The notes: a model not told the origin generated them from the letters alone. Shown: positions 53,865 through 63,722, counted from the stretch's first letter. The stretch is 64,000 nucleotides of DNA from Alteromonas genovensis (GCF_010500895.1 NZ_JAAAWO010000001.1:62001-126000), one strand, 5' to 3'. Translations and numbers: made by a program.

Positions 53865-54986
53865 TTAAGTTAACGAAGACATAGCGTCTTTACCGCTTGA
53901 TTCGCGATAGGTTTCATAATCGGTGTAGCCTTCTTCGTCGCCGCCATACCATGTAGATGGATCATCAAAGGGGGTTAGCGGGTAATTGTGCTTAAAGCGG
54001 GTCACAAGGTCAGGGTTGGTAATCCACGGTCTGCCAAAAGCAATCATGTCACCGTCTCCATCGCTAATGCGTTTTTCTGCTTCTTCTTTCGTGTATCCGC
54101 AGTTCCCAATAATAATGCCGTCGAACAGCGCTCTAAACTCTGCAAGAGTCATTGGCTCGCCACGCTCGTGGAAACCAAAAGCCAGTCCGTCCATTACATG
54201 CAAATAACCAACTTTCAGCTTGTTAAGCTGCTGTGCTACGTACGTAAAGGTTTCTCTGTAGTCGTCGGCACCCATGTCGTTGAAAACACCATTAGGCGAT
54301 AAACGAACGCCTACATCTTCTGCAGGCCAAACGCTTAGCACTGCGTCCATCACTTCAGAAAGAAAACGATAGCGGTTTTCTAAACTGCCGCCATAGTTGT
54401 CGTCACGCTGATTGCTGCGGCTATCTAAAAATTGATTAAGCAGGTAACCATTGGCAGCGTGAACTTCGATACCGTCAAAACCAGCAGCTTTTGCATTTAT
54501 CGCCGCTTTTTTGAAATCTTCTACCGTGCGCTGAATATCATCAGCGGTCATAGCTCGGGGGACTTCGTAAGGCTTTTTACCTTTAGGCGTATGAATTTCG
54601 TCGCCTTCAATTTTGATAGCCGATGCTGAAAAAGGTAGCTCGCCGTTGTGAAAGTCGCTGTGCGATGCGCGGCCTGTATGCCATAGCTGCAGCACAATTT
54701 TCCCGCCTGCTTGGTGCACGCGATCAATAACTGAACGCCAGCCTTCTACCATTTCATCGTTATAGATACCGGGAGCATTAACCCAGCCCACACCTTCTGG
54801 AGAAATTGATGTGGCTTCAGAAATGATAAGGCCTGCATCGGCCCGCTGTACGTATTGATCGCCCATGATTTTATTCGGAATGCTTTCGTTTCCAGCGCGT
54901 CCGCGGGTCATTGGTGCAAGCACCATTCTATTTTGTAAAGTCTTTCCTGCCCACTCTATGGGTTGGAACAATGCTGAATCTGTCAT
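53865..54986 (-). CDS. Old yellow enzyme family alkene reductase (NemA-like)
   Basis: This 373-residue FMN enzyme is a TIM barrel with NRMVLAPMTRGRA at the N-terminus. LQLWHTGRASH is followed by the substrate-binding pair in GFDGIEVHAANGYLLNQFLDSRSNQRDDNYGG and by IAFGRPWITNPDL. It uses NAD(P)H to reduce alpha,beta-unsaturated carbonyls, maleimides or nitro compounds. No TetR/NemR-type regulator is adjacent. It stands alone, with a 180-base leader region before anmK. Confidence 0.92.
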   Translation of the reverse strand: MTDSALFQPIEWAGKTLQNRMVLAPMTRGRAGNESIPNKIMGDQYVQRADAGLIISEATSISPEGVGWVNAPGIYNDEMVEGWRSVIDRVHQAGGKIVLQLWHTGRASHSDFHNGELPFSASAIKIEGDEIHTPKGKKPYEVPRAMTADDIQRTVEDFKKAAINAKAAGFDGIEVHAANGYLLNQFLDSRSNQRDDNYGGSLENRYRFLSEVMDAVLSVWPAEDVGVRLSPNGVFNDMGADDYRETFTYVAQQLNKLKVGYLHVMDGLAFGFHERGEPMTLAEFRALFDGIIIGNCGYTKEEAEKRISDGDGDMIAFGRPWITNPDLVTRFKHNYPLTPFDDPSTWYGGDEEGYTDYETYRESSGKDAMSSLT

Positions 54987-55166
54987 TAAGTATCCTTTAT
55001 GGTTTCTACTTTAGTCGTAGTGAATACATAAGTGGATGTAACTTGGATTGATTCAATAGGCGATATTAGTGCGAAATTATATATTAAAGATGTTTTGAAT
55101 CTTTAAAGGCTCGCTTTTTAACTGAGGAAACCGATGAAATGTTCGTATTGATGCAAAATTAGTACG

Positions 55167-56534
55167 CTAGTTCTTTTTGTAAAGCGCTCCAAGAACAGCA
55201 GCTCTGCTTGCTCCGGTAACTTGCGGCACATTGCCTGTAATATCATGAAGGTAAGCAAACGCTAGCCAAGCAAATGCGGCCCCTTCAACATGCTGGGGGT
55301 GAATACCCACATGATCAGAACTCAGTACGGTGTAGCCCGATGGCTGACTAGAAGAGTCAGTGAGTGAGTTAGCAGAAGAGTCGGAGAGTGAATTAGCAGC
55401 CAAATTAGCAAAAGATTCAGCAGGTGCCTTGCAAGCTAAGTTGGAAGCTAACTGATTCATCAACACGCTATTGAAGGTGCCGCCGCCACAAACAATCACT
55501 TCGATATCGTTTTGTTCGAAAGCGCTTTCAACATGGTTTGTATGCTGATTACTTACCACTTGCTGTATTGCATGGGTAATAGTCTTAGCCGTAAGTTGCA
55601 ACAGCGTGGCTTGAATATCGACTGGGCGAAAAGCGTTGTCTTTACTGCTCTCGTCAATGTGCCCGGTCCTCTCAGAGAAGAAGCTTGATAAATAATTACT
55701 TAGCCAGTCAATATTAAAATACTCTCTGCCGGTACTTTTAGGGAAAGGTGAAGAGAAGTAGGTGTCACTTAACATGTGATTTAACAGCGACTGATTCACG
55801 CGTCCTTGGGCTGCCCAACTGCCGTTGCTATCGAACGGTCGGTTTAAATGTAGGCGGATCCAATTGTCCATTAGCGTATTGCCAGGCCCAGTGTCAAAGC
55901 CTAAAGGTAGACGTTGCTGATAAGCGGGTGGAACAACCGTTATATTGGCAATGCCACCAATATTAACCAGAATCCGGTATTTTGAAGGATGGGCGAATAC
56001 CGCGTTATGGTAGGCTGGCACAAGAGGAGCGCCTTGACCTCCAAGGGCAATATCTTTTTTCCTAAAGTCGGCAACCACGTCAATGCCGGTGAGTACGGCA
56101 AGGGTATTGGCATCGCCAATTTGACAGGTAAACGTGCGCAGATTGTCTTTGCTAAAGCTTAATGAAAGCACGTTGCAGTCTGGGTGATGTCTTATGGTTT
56201 GTCCGTGGGATCCGATTGCTGTGATATCACTAGCAGATAGGTTTTCTTGCGCCAAGAGGGCATGCACAGCCTCGGCAAATACTTCTGCGACTAATCTGTC
56301 GGCCACCGCTAATGTATTAAGCTCATTAGCAGTCTCTACACATAATGCGTTAAGGGCGTTAAGTAATTCATCCGGGTAGGGAAGTGAGTAAGCGGCTATT
56401 GTTTTGCAAACGGTTTCTTTTTTGTTATTTCTGCCTTTATTATCTGAGACAGAAGTGCCATGGGAAATATCACAAAGGACGGCGTCCACGCCGTCCATAC
56501 TCGTCCCTGACATCAATCCAATGTATTTAGCCAT
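55167..56534 (-). CDS. anmK: Anhydro-N-acetylmuramic acid kinase with Ser-rich insert
   Basis: At 455 residues this is longer than the usual ~370. Family motifs include YIGLMSGTSMDGVDAVLCD at the N-terminus, GSHGQTIRHHP, VADFRKKDIALGGQGAPLVPAYH, INIGGIANIT-like VNIGGIANITVV, and DTGPGNTLMDNW. AnmK phosphorylates and opens recycled anhydroMurNAc to MurNAc-6-phosphate. Two insertions are visible: a linker at about 290-345 and a Ser/Ala/Asn-rich stretch at about 379-400 made by a 24-base duplication. It lies 46 bases after the M23 peptidase gene and is probably co-transcribed with it. Confidence 0.92.
   Translation of the reverse strand: MAKYIGLMSGTSMDGVDAVLCDISHGTSVSDNKGRNNKKETVCKTIAAYSLPYPDELLNALNALCVETANELNTLAVADRLVAEVFAEAVHALLAQENLSASDITAIGSHGQTIRHHPDCNVLSLSFSKDNLRTFTCQIGDANTLAVLTGIDVVADFRKKDIALGGQGAPLVPAYHNAVFAHPSKYRILVNIGGIANITVVPPAYQQRLPLGFDTGPGNTLMDNWIRLHLNRPFDSNGSWAAQGRVNQSLLNHMLSDTYFSSPFPKSTGREYFNIDWLSNYLSSFFSERTGHIDESSKDNAFRPVDIQATLLQLTAKTITHAIQQVVSNQHTNHVESAFEQNDIEVIVCGGGTFNSVLMNQLASNLACKAPAESFANLAANSLSDSSANSLTDSSSQPSGYTVLSSDHVGIHPQHVEGAAFAWLAFAYLHDITGNVPQVTGASRAAVLGALYKKN
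55351..55398 (-). repeat. 24-bp duplication inside anmK
   Basis: Two adjacent 24-base units (55351-55374 and 55375-55398), identical at most positions, encode A-N-S-L-S/T-D-S-S twice. The frame is kept. Confidence 0.85.
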
Positions 56535-56580
56535 TTAGTTAATATTCACATAACCGTTTATACCGACTGGTATTATATTA

Positions 56581-57945
56581 TTATCGCATAGCAAGCATAA
56601 TGCGCTTGTTATTATCCAGTTGCTGTTGTCTAGCCGACGCAATTTCCATAAATCGCGCTTTTTCTTCTTTTGCAATAGGCAGGGCTTTGGGTAACTGAAC
56701 CGTTCTTGGGTTTCGGTGCACGCCATCTACCAAAAACTCATAGTGAACGTGTGGACCCGAAGCAAGGCCCGTGCTGCCTAAATAACCCACCGTTTGTCCT
56801 TGCTTAACGGTATCGCCAACTTTTACCGCCCGCTTTCTAAAGTGAAGGTATTTTGTGGTGTACTTCTCACCGTGCTTAATGAACACGTGGTGGCCGTTGT
56901 ATTTGTCATATGCTGATTTAACTACTTTGCCATCGCCTGCTGCCATAACTGGCGTTCCCACTTTCGCCACATAGTCGGTGCCTCTGTGAGCCTTCCATCT
57001 TTTTTGAACAGGGTGAAAGCGGGCTTTAGAGAAGTTAGAGCTAACATATCGAAAGTTAATAGGTGCACGTAAAAAGCTCTTACGCATACTACGGCCTTCA
57101 GGCGTATAGTATCTGCCATCTTCATGTAAAATAGCGCTAAACTGCTCGCCTTGGTTGGTAAACTCAGCGGCAACGATATCGCCATAGCCAACAAACTCAC
57201 CGTCGATGTACTGTTCTTCAAATACCACGTTGAAGGTATCTCCAGCGCGTATTTCTAACGCAAAGTCGATGTCCCAACCAAAGATCCCCGCCAGGTTCAT
57301 AATTTGGTTGCTACTCATGCCTGCTTCGCGAGCGGCATTCCAAAAGCTAGACGTTATTTCGCCCTGAGCAAAATTATAGCGAATGTCTACACTGCGTTTT
57401 TCAAGCTCTGCGACTAGTGCGTCTGAATGAACGCTGGTGTGTTCACTTGTATCGTTTTGAGGTTTATTTCGGCGTACCAGCAATGTCTCGGTTGCCGATA
57501 AAGCGTATTTTAATTCGCTAAAACGACCTTCGCGGTCAGCTTTAAAGGACAGTTCGTCGCCAGGGAGTAACGTTACTAAGGTTTTCGCTAACTCTCCCGC
57601 ATTGGTAACGTTATAAACGTCACGTGCAGTAAAGCCTGCGCGCTTAAATATTTTTGCTAACGTGTCGCCACTTCTTACTTTATATGTCTGCCAAGGTGAT
57701 TCTTCTTCACCAATGAAAACGTCGGAAGACGAAGTAAGTTGAAGTGCAACGGGGTAACGTATGCCCGCATCAAGGGATAATGCCTCTTGATGGCGACTCG
57801 CTTCTACCGGCTCAGATGGTAAAAGGATAAGCGCACCTAAGAACATGCTGGCTATTGCGAGGCTTGTTCTGTGCTGCTTTGGTAACTTTTTAATTAAATT
57901 GACAGCCTTAGAAGTGTCTATTTTTTTCGCCATTTCTTTTCTCAT
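56581..57945 (-). CDS. LysM/M23 murein endopeptidase (MepM-like)
   Basis: This 454-residue protein has an N-terminal membrane anchor or signal near 24-42 (TSLAIASMFLGALILLPS). An OapA/LysM-like segment covers ~84-130 (YKVRSGDTLAKIFKRAG). The C-terminal M23 LytM domain, ~310-420, has the zinc residues in HRGTDY and HVHYEF and the GxxGxTGxxxGPH-type segment GYLGSTGLASGPHVHYE. It cleaves cross-links in peptidoglycan for wall growth. The position beside anmK (wall recycling) and tyrS is conserved in many gammaproteobacteria. Two in-frame ATGs (57945 and 57933) share similar SD-like GAGAAAAGAA sequences. Confidence 0.9.
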   Translation of the reverse strand: MRKEMAKKIDTSKAVNLIKKLPKQHRTSLAIASMFLGALILLPSEPVEASRHQEALSLDAGIRYPVALQLTSSSDVFIGEEESPWQTYKVRSGDTLAKIFKRAGFTARDVYNVTNAGELAKTLVTLLPGDELSFKADREGRFSELKYALSATETLLVRRNKPQNDTSEHTSVHSDALVAELEKRSVDIRYNFAQGEITSSFWNAAREAGMSSNQIMNLAGIFGWDIDFALEIRAGDTFNVVFEEQYIDGEFVGYGDIVAAEFTNQGEQFSAILHEDGRYYTPEGRSMRKSFLRAPINFRYVSSNFSKARFHPVQKRWKAHRGTDYVAKVGTPVMAAGDGKVVKSAYDKYNGHHVFIKHGEKYTTKYLHFRKRAVKVGDTVKQGQTVGYLGSTGLASGPHVHYEFLVDGVHRNPRTVQLPKALPIAKEEKARFMEIASARQQQLDNNKRIMLAMR

Positions 57946-58289
57946 TTCTTTTCTCTTTTTACTGCTTTCTAGAGAAATACTGCTTACATAGTACTATTCA
58001 TCAAATACGATGTCACATAGGTTGCTTAAAAAAGCAACTTTTCTTGCTGTTTATGAAGCAAAAGCTGCTATTTTATGCGTGTTCAGCACCGTGAAGTAGG
58101 CCAAGTTGGTTATTCAAAAGCTTCCCAAAAGAAAGACAAAAAGAATATAAACTCAATGTTGAAATCCTACTTGATAAAACAGCAACAGCTTATAACTCAA
58201 TTTTGACGAGTAAACCTTTTAATGGTTCCGTTGTATGCGTAAAATGCCGCACAAAATGAATTAGTGTTATCAAAGAGTGTGAATAACAA
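57946..58289. other. M23 peptidase/tyrS divergent intergenic region
   Basis: About 340 bases. A small hairpin GTTGCTT-AAA-AAGCAAC followed by TTTT lies near 58021-58041, pointing along the plus strand. It could be an attenuator or a chance stem. Otherwise only promoters are expected. Confidence 0.4.
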
Positions 58290-59489
58290 ATGAATGATTG
58301 GCAAACAGCTCTCGCTGAAATTAAACGGGGCGTTGATGAGATTCTCCCTGAAGACGATTTAATAGAGAAACTTAAATCTGGTAAAACCCTAACAATCAAA
58401 GCTGGGTTTGATCCAACTGCGCCTGATCTTCACCTTGGTCACACTGTTTTGATCAATAAGCTTCGCACTTTTCAGCAGCTAGGTCATAAGGTTGTTTTTC
58501 TTATTGGTGACTTTACCGGTCTTATTGGTGACCCAACAGGTAAAAACGTCACGCGTAAGCCATTAAGCAAAGAGCAAGTTTTGGAAAATGCAAAAACCTA
58601 CCAAGAGCAGGTTTTTAAAATTCTAGATAAAGAAAAAACGGAAATACGTTTTAACTCACAGTGGATGGATAACCTCGGTGCAGCTGGCATGATCAAGCTG
58701 GCGGCAAGTCAGACAGTGGCCCGCATGCTAGAGCGTGACGACTTTAAAAAGCGTTACAACGGCGGTCAGCCTATCGCAATTCACGAGTTTCTTTACCCAC
58801 TGGTTCAGGGATGGGATTCTGTTGCACTTAAATCGGATGTGGAGCTTGGCGGAACAGACCAACGTTTTAACCTGCTTATGGGGCGTGAGCTTCAAAAAGA
58901 GCAGGGCTTAAGCCAGCAGTCTATTGTAATGGTGCCGCTGCTTGAAGGCCTTGATGGCGTTCAAAAAATGTCGAAGTCGCTAAATAACTATATTGGTATT
59001 ACCGATGCACCAAACGATATGTTCGGTAAAGTGATGTCAATCTCTGATGATTTAATGTGGCGCTACTACGACTTACTCAGTTTCAGGCCGTTAGAAGAGA
59101 TTGCCAGCCTTAAAACCCGTGTTGCTGATGGTGAAAATCCTCGCGACATTAAAATTCTGCTAGCGAAAGAAATCATTGCTCGCTTCCATGACGAAGCGGC
59201 TGCCGAAGGCGCCCATCAAGACTTTATTCAGCGTTTCCAAAAAAACGCAATTCCAGATGATATGCCTGAGCTAGAAATTGCCCTGCCTGCCGATGGCGTA
59301 GCTATTGGTAACTTGCTAAAAGAAGCAAAGCTTGTGGGCTCAACTTCAGATGCAATGAGAATGATTAAGCAGGGTGCGGTTAAAATTAACGGCGACAAAG
59401 TAGAAGATACACGCCTTGTGCTTGTTGAAAAGGGCGAAAATGTTTACCAAGTGGGTAAACGTAAATTTGCTCGTATCACTCTTTCTTAA
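58290..59489 (+). CDS. tyrS: Tyrosyl-tRNA synthetase
   Basis: This 399-residue class Ic synthetase has the HIGH-type motif HLGH at 48-51 ([15 protein letters not shown]) and KMSKS at about 226-230. The C-terminal S4 RNA-binding domain lies at ~335-399 ([36 protein letters not shown]). The gap and motif spacing are those of the TyrRZ-type found in many marine gammaproteobacteria. A strong terminator follows. Confidence 0.95.
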   Translation: MNDWQTALAEIKRGVDEILPEDDLIEKLKSGKTLTIKAGFDPTAPDLHLGHTVLINKLRTFQQLGHKVVFLIGDFTGLIGDPTGKNVTRKPLSKEQVLENAKTYQEQVFKILDKEKTEIRFNSQWMDNLGAAGMIKLAASQTVARMLERDDFKKRYNGGQPIAIHEFLYPLVQGWDSVALKSDVELGGTDQRFNLLMGRELQKEQGLSQQSIVMVPLLEGLDGVQKMSKSLNNYIGITDAPNDMFGKVMSISDDLMWRYYDLLSFRPLEEIASLKTRVADGENPRDIKILLAKEIIARFHDEAAAEGAHQDFIQRFQKNAIPDDMPELEIALPADGVAIGNLLKEAKLVGSTSDAMRMIKQGAVKINGDKVEDTRLVLVEKGENVYQVGKRKFARITLS

Positions 59490-59591
59490 TTCGAAGGTTT
59501 TTACGGTAAAGTTACGAGCGCTTACGGCGAGAGATAAGCGCTTTATCGGCAACGCTGTGCAATCGTTGCGTAAACCCTGATGCGAATTATC

Positions 59592-59657
59592 AAAAGCCTG
59601 CCACCGCTATTTACATAAATAGCTATTTACTTAAAAAGCGGTGGTAGGCTTTTTTAT
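59592..59657 (+). terminator. Terminator after tyrS
   Basis: AAAAGCCTGCCACCGCT (59592-59608) pairs with AGCGGTGGTAGGCTTTT (59637-59653) apart from one G-T pair, followed by more T residues. A smaller AATAGCTATT palindrome occupies the loop. Confidence 0.85.
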
Positions 59658-59717
59658 GTGCTCAGATACCGCTTTCATTTTTTCTATCACTTCCAATACT
59701 GCTATCGCTATCGACCA

Positions 59718-61058
59718 CTATCGCTCAAATATTTTTGCCCACTGATAAAGTCCTTGTAAGGCCAGTCGGCGCAGTTGAGGTAATGGGTATGTGGGTAACG
59801 GCGTGTCGTAAAGAGGAAGGGATAGATTTATGCTGTTATCACCCAGCATTCGCTGCGCTAACCTCATTCCCGCAAATGCAGAAAACGACACACCAGAACC
59901 GCAATACCCCATGGCATAGCCGATACGCCCCTCGTCGGTAGTAAAAATTCTTGGCATGCTATCCATCGATACGCTTACCCAGCCACTCCAAAAATGGTCT
60001 ACGGCAATGTGACGTAATGACGGGAAAGAGGCCGCCATCGCGTTAAATAAACGCTGCTTTTCTTTTTCATTATCCGCATCTTTTCCCGTTACAGCGCCCC
60101 GTCCTCCGAACAAAAGCCTGCCGTCAGGAAGTACGCGATAATAGTATTTCATGGTACGAGTATCCATAAAGCTGGCTGCATGATTAAGACCAGTCTCTTG
60201 CTGCATCTCTTTGTTCAATGGAGCGGTAACCAAAATGCTGGATTGGACAGGAAAGTGCTTTGTATCAATGCTTGAATGAAATTGCTTAGGCGTATAGGCA
60301 TTAGTCGCCAGCAGTATGTGTTTTGCGCGAATAGGGCCTTTTTCAGTAATTACATTAAAATAAGATTTTTTGTCTTCAATACGCAGTGCTGGCGTTTGAT
60401 ATAGCAGTTGCGCTCCTTTTGCGAGAGCTACACGGGCATATTCATCTACCAGTTTTAGTGGGTTTACACAGGCACCGGGTGTCTGCACTCCACCATGCAC
60501 GCTGCGTATAGAAAAGCGAGATGCAATGTCGTCTTGACTCAGCAGTTCTGCATTGCCGTTAAATTGACGATTCATTGCATTGGCCGATGCATGTAAAAGT
60601 GCGGCCTGTTTTTGGGTGTGTGCTAGTTTGTAGTAAGGGCCTTTAACTAAATCCACCTGCATGTTGTATCGCTCAATACGCTCAAACAATAAAGCAACGG
60701 CGCTATCAAACTCTTGCTGCATTCCAGTAGCGGTTTCAGGCCCCCATTTATCCTGTATTGCGGATAAGGACAAGCGCCCGCTACCTGATAAGACAAACCC
60801 CGCGTTTCGGCCCGAACAGCCAAATCCTAACGCGTGAGCATCTATGACCGTTACGCTTTTACCTGCCTCAGATAAGCTTATCGCCGCAGACAGACCGGTG
60901 TAACCTCCGCCAATAACCAGGTAGTCGGTTTGCTTTTCTGTGAATGGGTAGACAGAGGAGGACGGTAGTGTTTGGCATTGATAATCAGCATGCCAATAGC
61001 TGTTGGGCTTTGTGTGTAATGGCGATACTGAAGTAGAAACGAGGGGGTCGTAGATCAT
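59718..61058 (-). CDS. FAD-dependent amine oxidase, gamma-glutamylputrescine oxidase-like
   Basis: This 446-residue DAO-family flavoprotein has the N-terminal FAD motif DYLVIGGGYTGLSAAISLSEAGKSVTVIDA. It continues FGCSGRNAGFVLSGSGRL, and near the C-terminus has IGYAMGYCGSGVSFSAFAGMRLAQ. This is the PuuB/OrdL pattern. PuuB oxidises gamma-glutamylputrescine in putrescine breakdown, but no other puu gene is nearby, so the amine substrate is uncertain. The GNAT gene follows upstream on the same strand with a 20-base gap. Confidence 0.82.
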   Translation of the reverse strand: MIYDPLVSTSVSPLHTKPNSYWHADYQCQTLPSSSVYPFTEKQTDYLVIGGGYTGLSAAISLSEAGKSVTVIDAHALGFGCSGRNAGFVLSGSGRLSLSAIQDKWGPETATGMQQEFDSAVALLFERIERYNMQVDLVKGPYYKLAHTQKQAALLHASANAMNRQFNGNAELLSQDDIASRFSIRSVHGGVQTPGACVNPLKLVDEYARVALAKGAQLLYQTPALRIEDKKSYFNVITEKGPIRAKHILLATNAYTPKQFHSSIDTKHFPVQSSILVTAPLNKEMQQETGLNHAASFMDTRTMKYYYRVLPDGRLLFGGRGAVTGKDADNEKEKQRLFNAMAASFPSLRHIAVDHFWSGWVSVSMDSMPRIFTTDEGRIGYAMGYCGSGVSFSAFAGMRLAQRMLGDNSINLSLPLYDTPLPTYPLPQLRRLALQGLYQWAKIFER

Positions 61059-61078
61059 AGTTGGATTTGCGACTTATT

Positions 61079-61690
61079 TTAAGAAAACGAAAGCATCATT
61101 TCGGCACCTTCGCAGTAACAGTGCTCGTCGCAAACAGGACAATCGTAACCTTCGTAGATTGACGCGTACTGCCATTTATTAGGATGTTTTTTGATAAGTA
61201 CACCGCCATTTTTCGAGAAATATTTATACGCACTATTCCCTGGACTGGCTAGCCATATATGAGCGAGTCCAGCAATAGCGCCTTGTATTGATGCGCTTTC
61301 AATCGACTTGGCCAACAGTTTGCTGCCGATCCCCAAGCCTTGTTTGCCAGGAACAACCGTATTGCATTTAAAATAACAGACTTTGTCTTTGTCGACGGTC
61401 CATAGGTTTGTTGAACACCATTTATCCGGCGTCCATTGAGTGTGCGCAAACGTAAGCCTGAATCCTACGACGACGTCATTGTGTAATGCTAGCCAGCTAG
61501 CATTAACATTATTGTGAAAGCTACGCGTGTAATAATCAGATATAAGCTCGGGAGTTAAGTAGTTATCGCCATGAACGTGATTTCCCAATGCAATTACGCC
61601 CTCAAAATATTGCGGGGCTAGCTGAACATAGTGTATGTCATGGCGAGTTGTTCCTTCGCGTGTGGCGTCTTTGGAGGCAGTGTTGTGCAT
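61079..61690 (-). CDS. GNAT-family N-acetyltransferase with cysteine-rich tail
   Basis: This 203-residue protein has the acetyl-CoA binding motif VVPGKQGLGIGSKLLAKSIESA near 114-135 and the GNAT strand-helix pattern around it. The C-terminal ~20 residues contain four cysteines (CPVC and CYC within YDCPVCDEHCYCEG), suggestive of a small metal site, which is unusual for GNAT enzymes. Its ATG overlaps the stop of the DUF2721 gene by one base (TGATG). The acceptor is unknown; proximity to the PuuB-like oxidase hints at amine metabolism. Confidence 0.78.
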   Translation of the reverse strand: MHNTASKDATREGTTRHDIHYVQLAPQYFEGVIALGNHVHGDNYLTPELISDYYTRSFHNNVNASWLALHNDVVVGFRLTFAHTQWTPDKWCSTNLWTVDKDKVCYFKCNTVVPGKQGLGIGSKLLAKSIESASIQGAIAGLAHIWLASPGNSAYKYFSKNGGVLIKKHPNKWQYASIYEGYDCPVCDEHCYCEGAEMMLSFS

Positions 61691-62073
61691 CAGTCACCCT
61701 TCATACCGTCTAAATGAACGTCAAGAGCTTCAACAGAAATTAAGATTTCTCGTACAGACATCCAGAGTGAGTAAAGTAATGACACCAAGCTTGCAGCAAA
61801 TATCCAATTTCCGACTTTTTGATACGTCAGGTAAATGGCAAGCATAGAAACCACGCATAAAAAGAAGCTACCTACGCCGGCTATTTGCATACGCTTTATC
61901 AGTGAAATACGCTGACGCAGGTTTGTGATTTGCGCAACCGTATTGTCGTTGCGTTCTTCTTTCGCAAAGTTCCTAATGATAGTCGCAAGGGTGAGAAATC
62001 TATTCGTATAGGCCAGTAACAGTAACGAAATAGCAGGAAACAACATAGCGGGAGTAGCAATATCTATTTGCAT
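61690..62073 (-). CDS. DUF2721 family membrane protein
   Basis: This protein of about 127 residues begins MQIDIATPAMLFPAISLLLLAYTNRFLTLATIIR, the hallmark of DUF2721. Three membrane segments are visible near 9-28, 66-85 and 90-110. The function is unknown. I chose ATG 62073 because the family starts there; the frame is open another 18 codons upstream. It is coupled to the GNAT gene by a TGATG overlap. Confidence 0.8.
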   Translation of the reverse strand: MQIDIATPAMLFPAISLLLLAYTNRFLTLATIIRNFAKEERNDNTVAQITNLRQRISLIKRMQIAGVGSFFLCVVSMLAIYLTYQKVGNWIFAASLVSLLYSLWMSVREILISVEALDVHLDGMKGD

Positions 62074-62237
62074 TTGGTTTTCTTGAGGTTGCGTGTGTGA
62101 AAACGTGTAGTGAAAAAAGTGTACCACACAGTTGTACAGCTTCGCACGGCCCGCGTTATGGTATCACCGTGAACTAGATAGGGGCTTAGTTAGGGCATGG
62201 GGAGACCATCTCTAGGTAATAGCTGAGTGCCGAGCTG

Positions 62238-62642
62238 TTACATTTTTTCCACAGCGTATCCAGCTTCATTCCAGCCCAATATATCGCCTTCCAAATGCAT
62301 AACGTCGGTAAAGTCTTGCTCTTGCAGCACTTTCATTGCGAGTTTTGCTCGTCTACCTGAGCGGCAGTAAAGGATGATGGGCTTGTCTTTATATTCCTGC
62401 AATTCGCTTATGTACTCATCAATGCTTTTGTGGGGCATGTTGATGGCACCAGGAATGTGACCGTCGGCGTATTCTTCAGGAGAGCGAACATCGATTAGCA
62501 GCCAATCGTTACTGGCCACTCTTTCAAGCAGAAAAGGTGACGCTTCAATATTTCGATAAGTGGTGGCTTTAGCGGTAAATTGCAAAGATAAGAACAATGC
62601 AACGCCCACAGCAATTAAGAAACCTGTCACAACAAATCGCAT
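62238..62642 (-). CDS. Membrane-anchored rhodanese-like sulfurtransferase
   Basis: This 134-residue protein has an N-terminal hydrophobic anchor (FVVTGFLIAVGVALFLSLQ). A single rhodanese domain follows with LLIDVRSPEEYADGHIPGAINMPH and the active-site loop YCRSGRRAKLA, whose Cys is the sulfur carrier. Single-domain exported rhodaneses move sulfur or serve redox roles; the partner is unknown. It is a single gene between DUF2721 and btuF. Confidence 0.85.
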   Translation of the reverse strand: MRFVVTGFLIAVGVALFLSLQFTAKATTYRNIEASPFLLERVASNDWLLIDVRSPEEYADGHIPGAINMPHKSIDEYISELQEYKDKPIILYCRSGRRAKLAMKVLQEQDFTDVMHLEGDILGWNEAGYAVEKM

Positions 62643-62691
62643 GATGACCTTTCCCGTTGCGATAATCCAATGAACAATATACTACAAAAGT

Positions 62692-63717
62692 TTAATTAAC
62701 ACCGCTGCAAAGTCGTTTTAGTTCATCTGCAAGACGCAGTGAGAATCGACTGGTGATGTCGGGGTTCACAGTGACTATTTCCGCATCTAAAAAGTCTGAA
62801 TGAGGTTCCCAGAATGATGACAATGACGCTTTGCTTTCGTTACTTGCCGCAATAATTACATCAACCTGACGGATTAGCACTTCTGAAACGGATACTTGAG
62901 GGTAATCGATGGGGCTGTCATAAAATGCCGTTTGCGCGCCGCATACGTTCAGTAGTTTGTTTGGCCATGCTTTAGGGCCTACTGTCATCAAGGGTGTGGA
63001 CCACGAGTAATAGAACACGCTTTTGGGCGTCTCCCTTGAATAAGCACTTTTTAACGCCGCTATGTTCTCATTAAATGCTTCAGCCAGGGTTTTCGCCTTT
63101 AAACTAGTATGCGTTAACGTACCTAAACGAATGAGTTCTGATGGGATATCATCTATTTGCGTTATTGCGCTATCAAACACGTTAAGCCCCAAAGACGACA
63201 ACTTTTGTATATCTTGTGGCTTATTCCCTCCTTTCCACGCCAACACCAAATCGGGCTTAAAAGCGAGAATGGCGGCCATATCTACGCCTTGGTAGTCAGC
63301 AACTCGAGGCAGCGCTTTCGCTGCCTCGGGGTAATCGCTGTAATCACTGACTGCCACAAGGTTAGGGCCTAACCCCAAACTGTACGCCCATTCGGTAAGG
63401 TGTGGAGCCAGGCTAACTATTCGCAGGCTGTCTCTGTTAGGAGCCTGTTGCCCCTCATGTAATGCAGGGCTTTCTGTTCGATGATATTCAGTGTTGAAGT
63501 TATTGGGTGAGCCCTTATTTTGCCCTTGTGGCAATAGGCTGGCAGAAACAGTTACGTTTGCAACAAGTAAGAAACTAAAGATAGCACTACCTATTAAACC
63601 TTTAGCCAGGAACACACCACAAAAAGCAGAAGGGCGACAAGCAAAGCGGGACAAGAGATGAGAAAAAAGCCGAGAAAAAAGAGATGCGCGTTGAATACGG
63701 AGCTTTAGTGAAGTCAT
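62692..63717 (-). CDS. btuF: Cobalamin-binding periplasmic protein BtuF-like
   Basis: This 341-residue protein has a long basic N-terminus and a hydrophobic signal near 38-58. A class III binding-protein fold begins RIVSLAPHLTEWAYSLGLGPNLVAVSDYSDYPE and continues DLVLAWKGGNKPQDIQKLSSLGL and WSTPLMTVGPKAWPNKLLNVCG. BtuF passes vitamin B12 or its precursors to BtuCD. The gene directly follows a cbiB-like gene (5-base gap), which supports a corrinoid substrate. No btuC or btuD is in the window. The true start may be internal, because ~35 residues precede the signal core. Confidence 0.85.
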   Translation of the reverse strand: MTSLKLRIQRASLFSRLFSHLLSRFACRPSAFCGVFLAKGLIGSAIFSFLLVANVTVSASLLPQGQNKGSPNNFNTEYHRTESPALHEGQQAPNRDSLRIVSLAPHLTEWAYSLGLGPNLVAVSDYSDYPEAAKALPRVADYQGVDMAAILAFKPDLVLAWKGGNKPQDIQKLSSLGLNVFDSAITQIDDIPSELIRLGTLTHTSLKAKTLAEAFNENIAALKSAYSRETPKSVFYYSWSTPLMTVGPKAWPNKLLNVCGAQTAFYDSPIDYPQVSVSEVLIRQVDVIIAASNESKASLSSFWEPHSDFLDAEIVTVNPDITSRFSLRLADELKRLCSGVN

Positions 63718-63722
63718 TATAT

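Noticed and set aside
58021..58041. T-box or amino-acid attenuator upstream of tyrS
   Set aside because: Only a 7-bp stem with a short T-run; no T-box consensus or leader peptide is visible, and T-boxes are rare outside Gram-positives.
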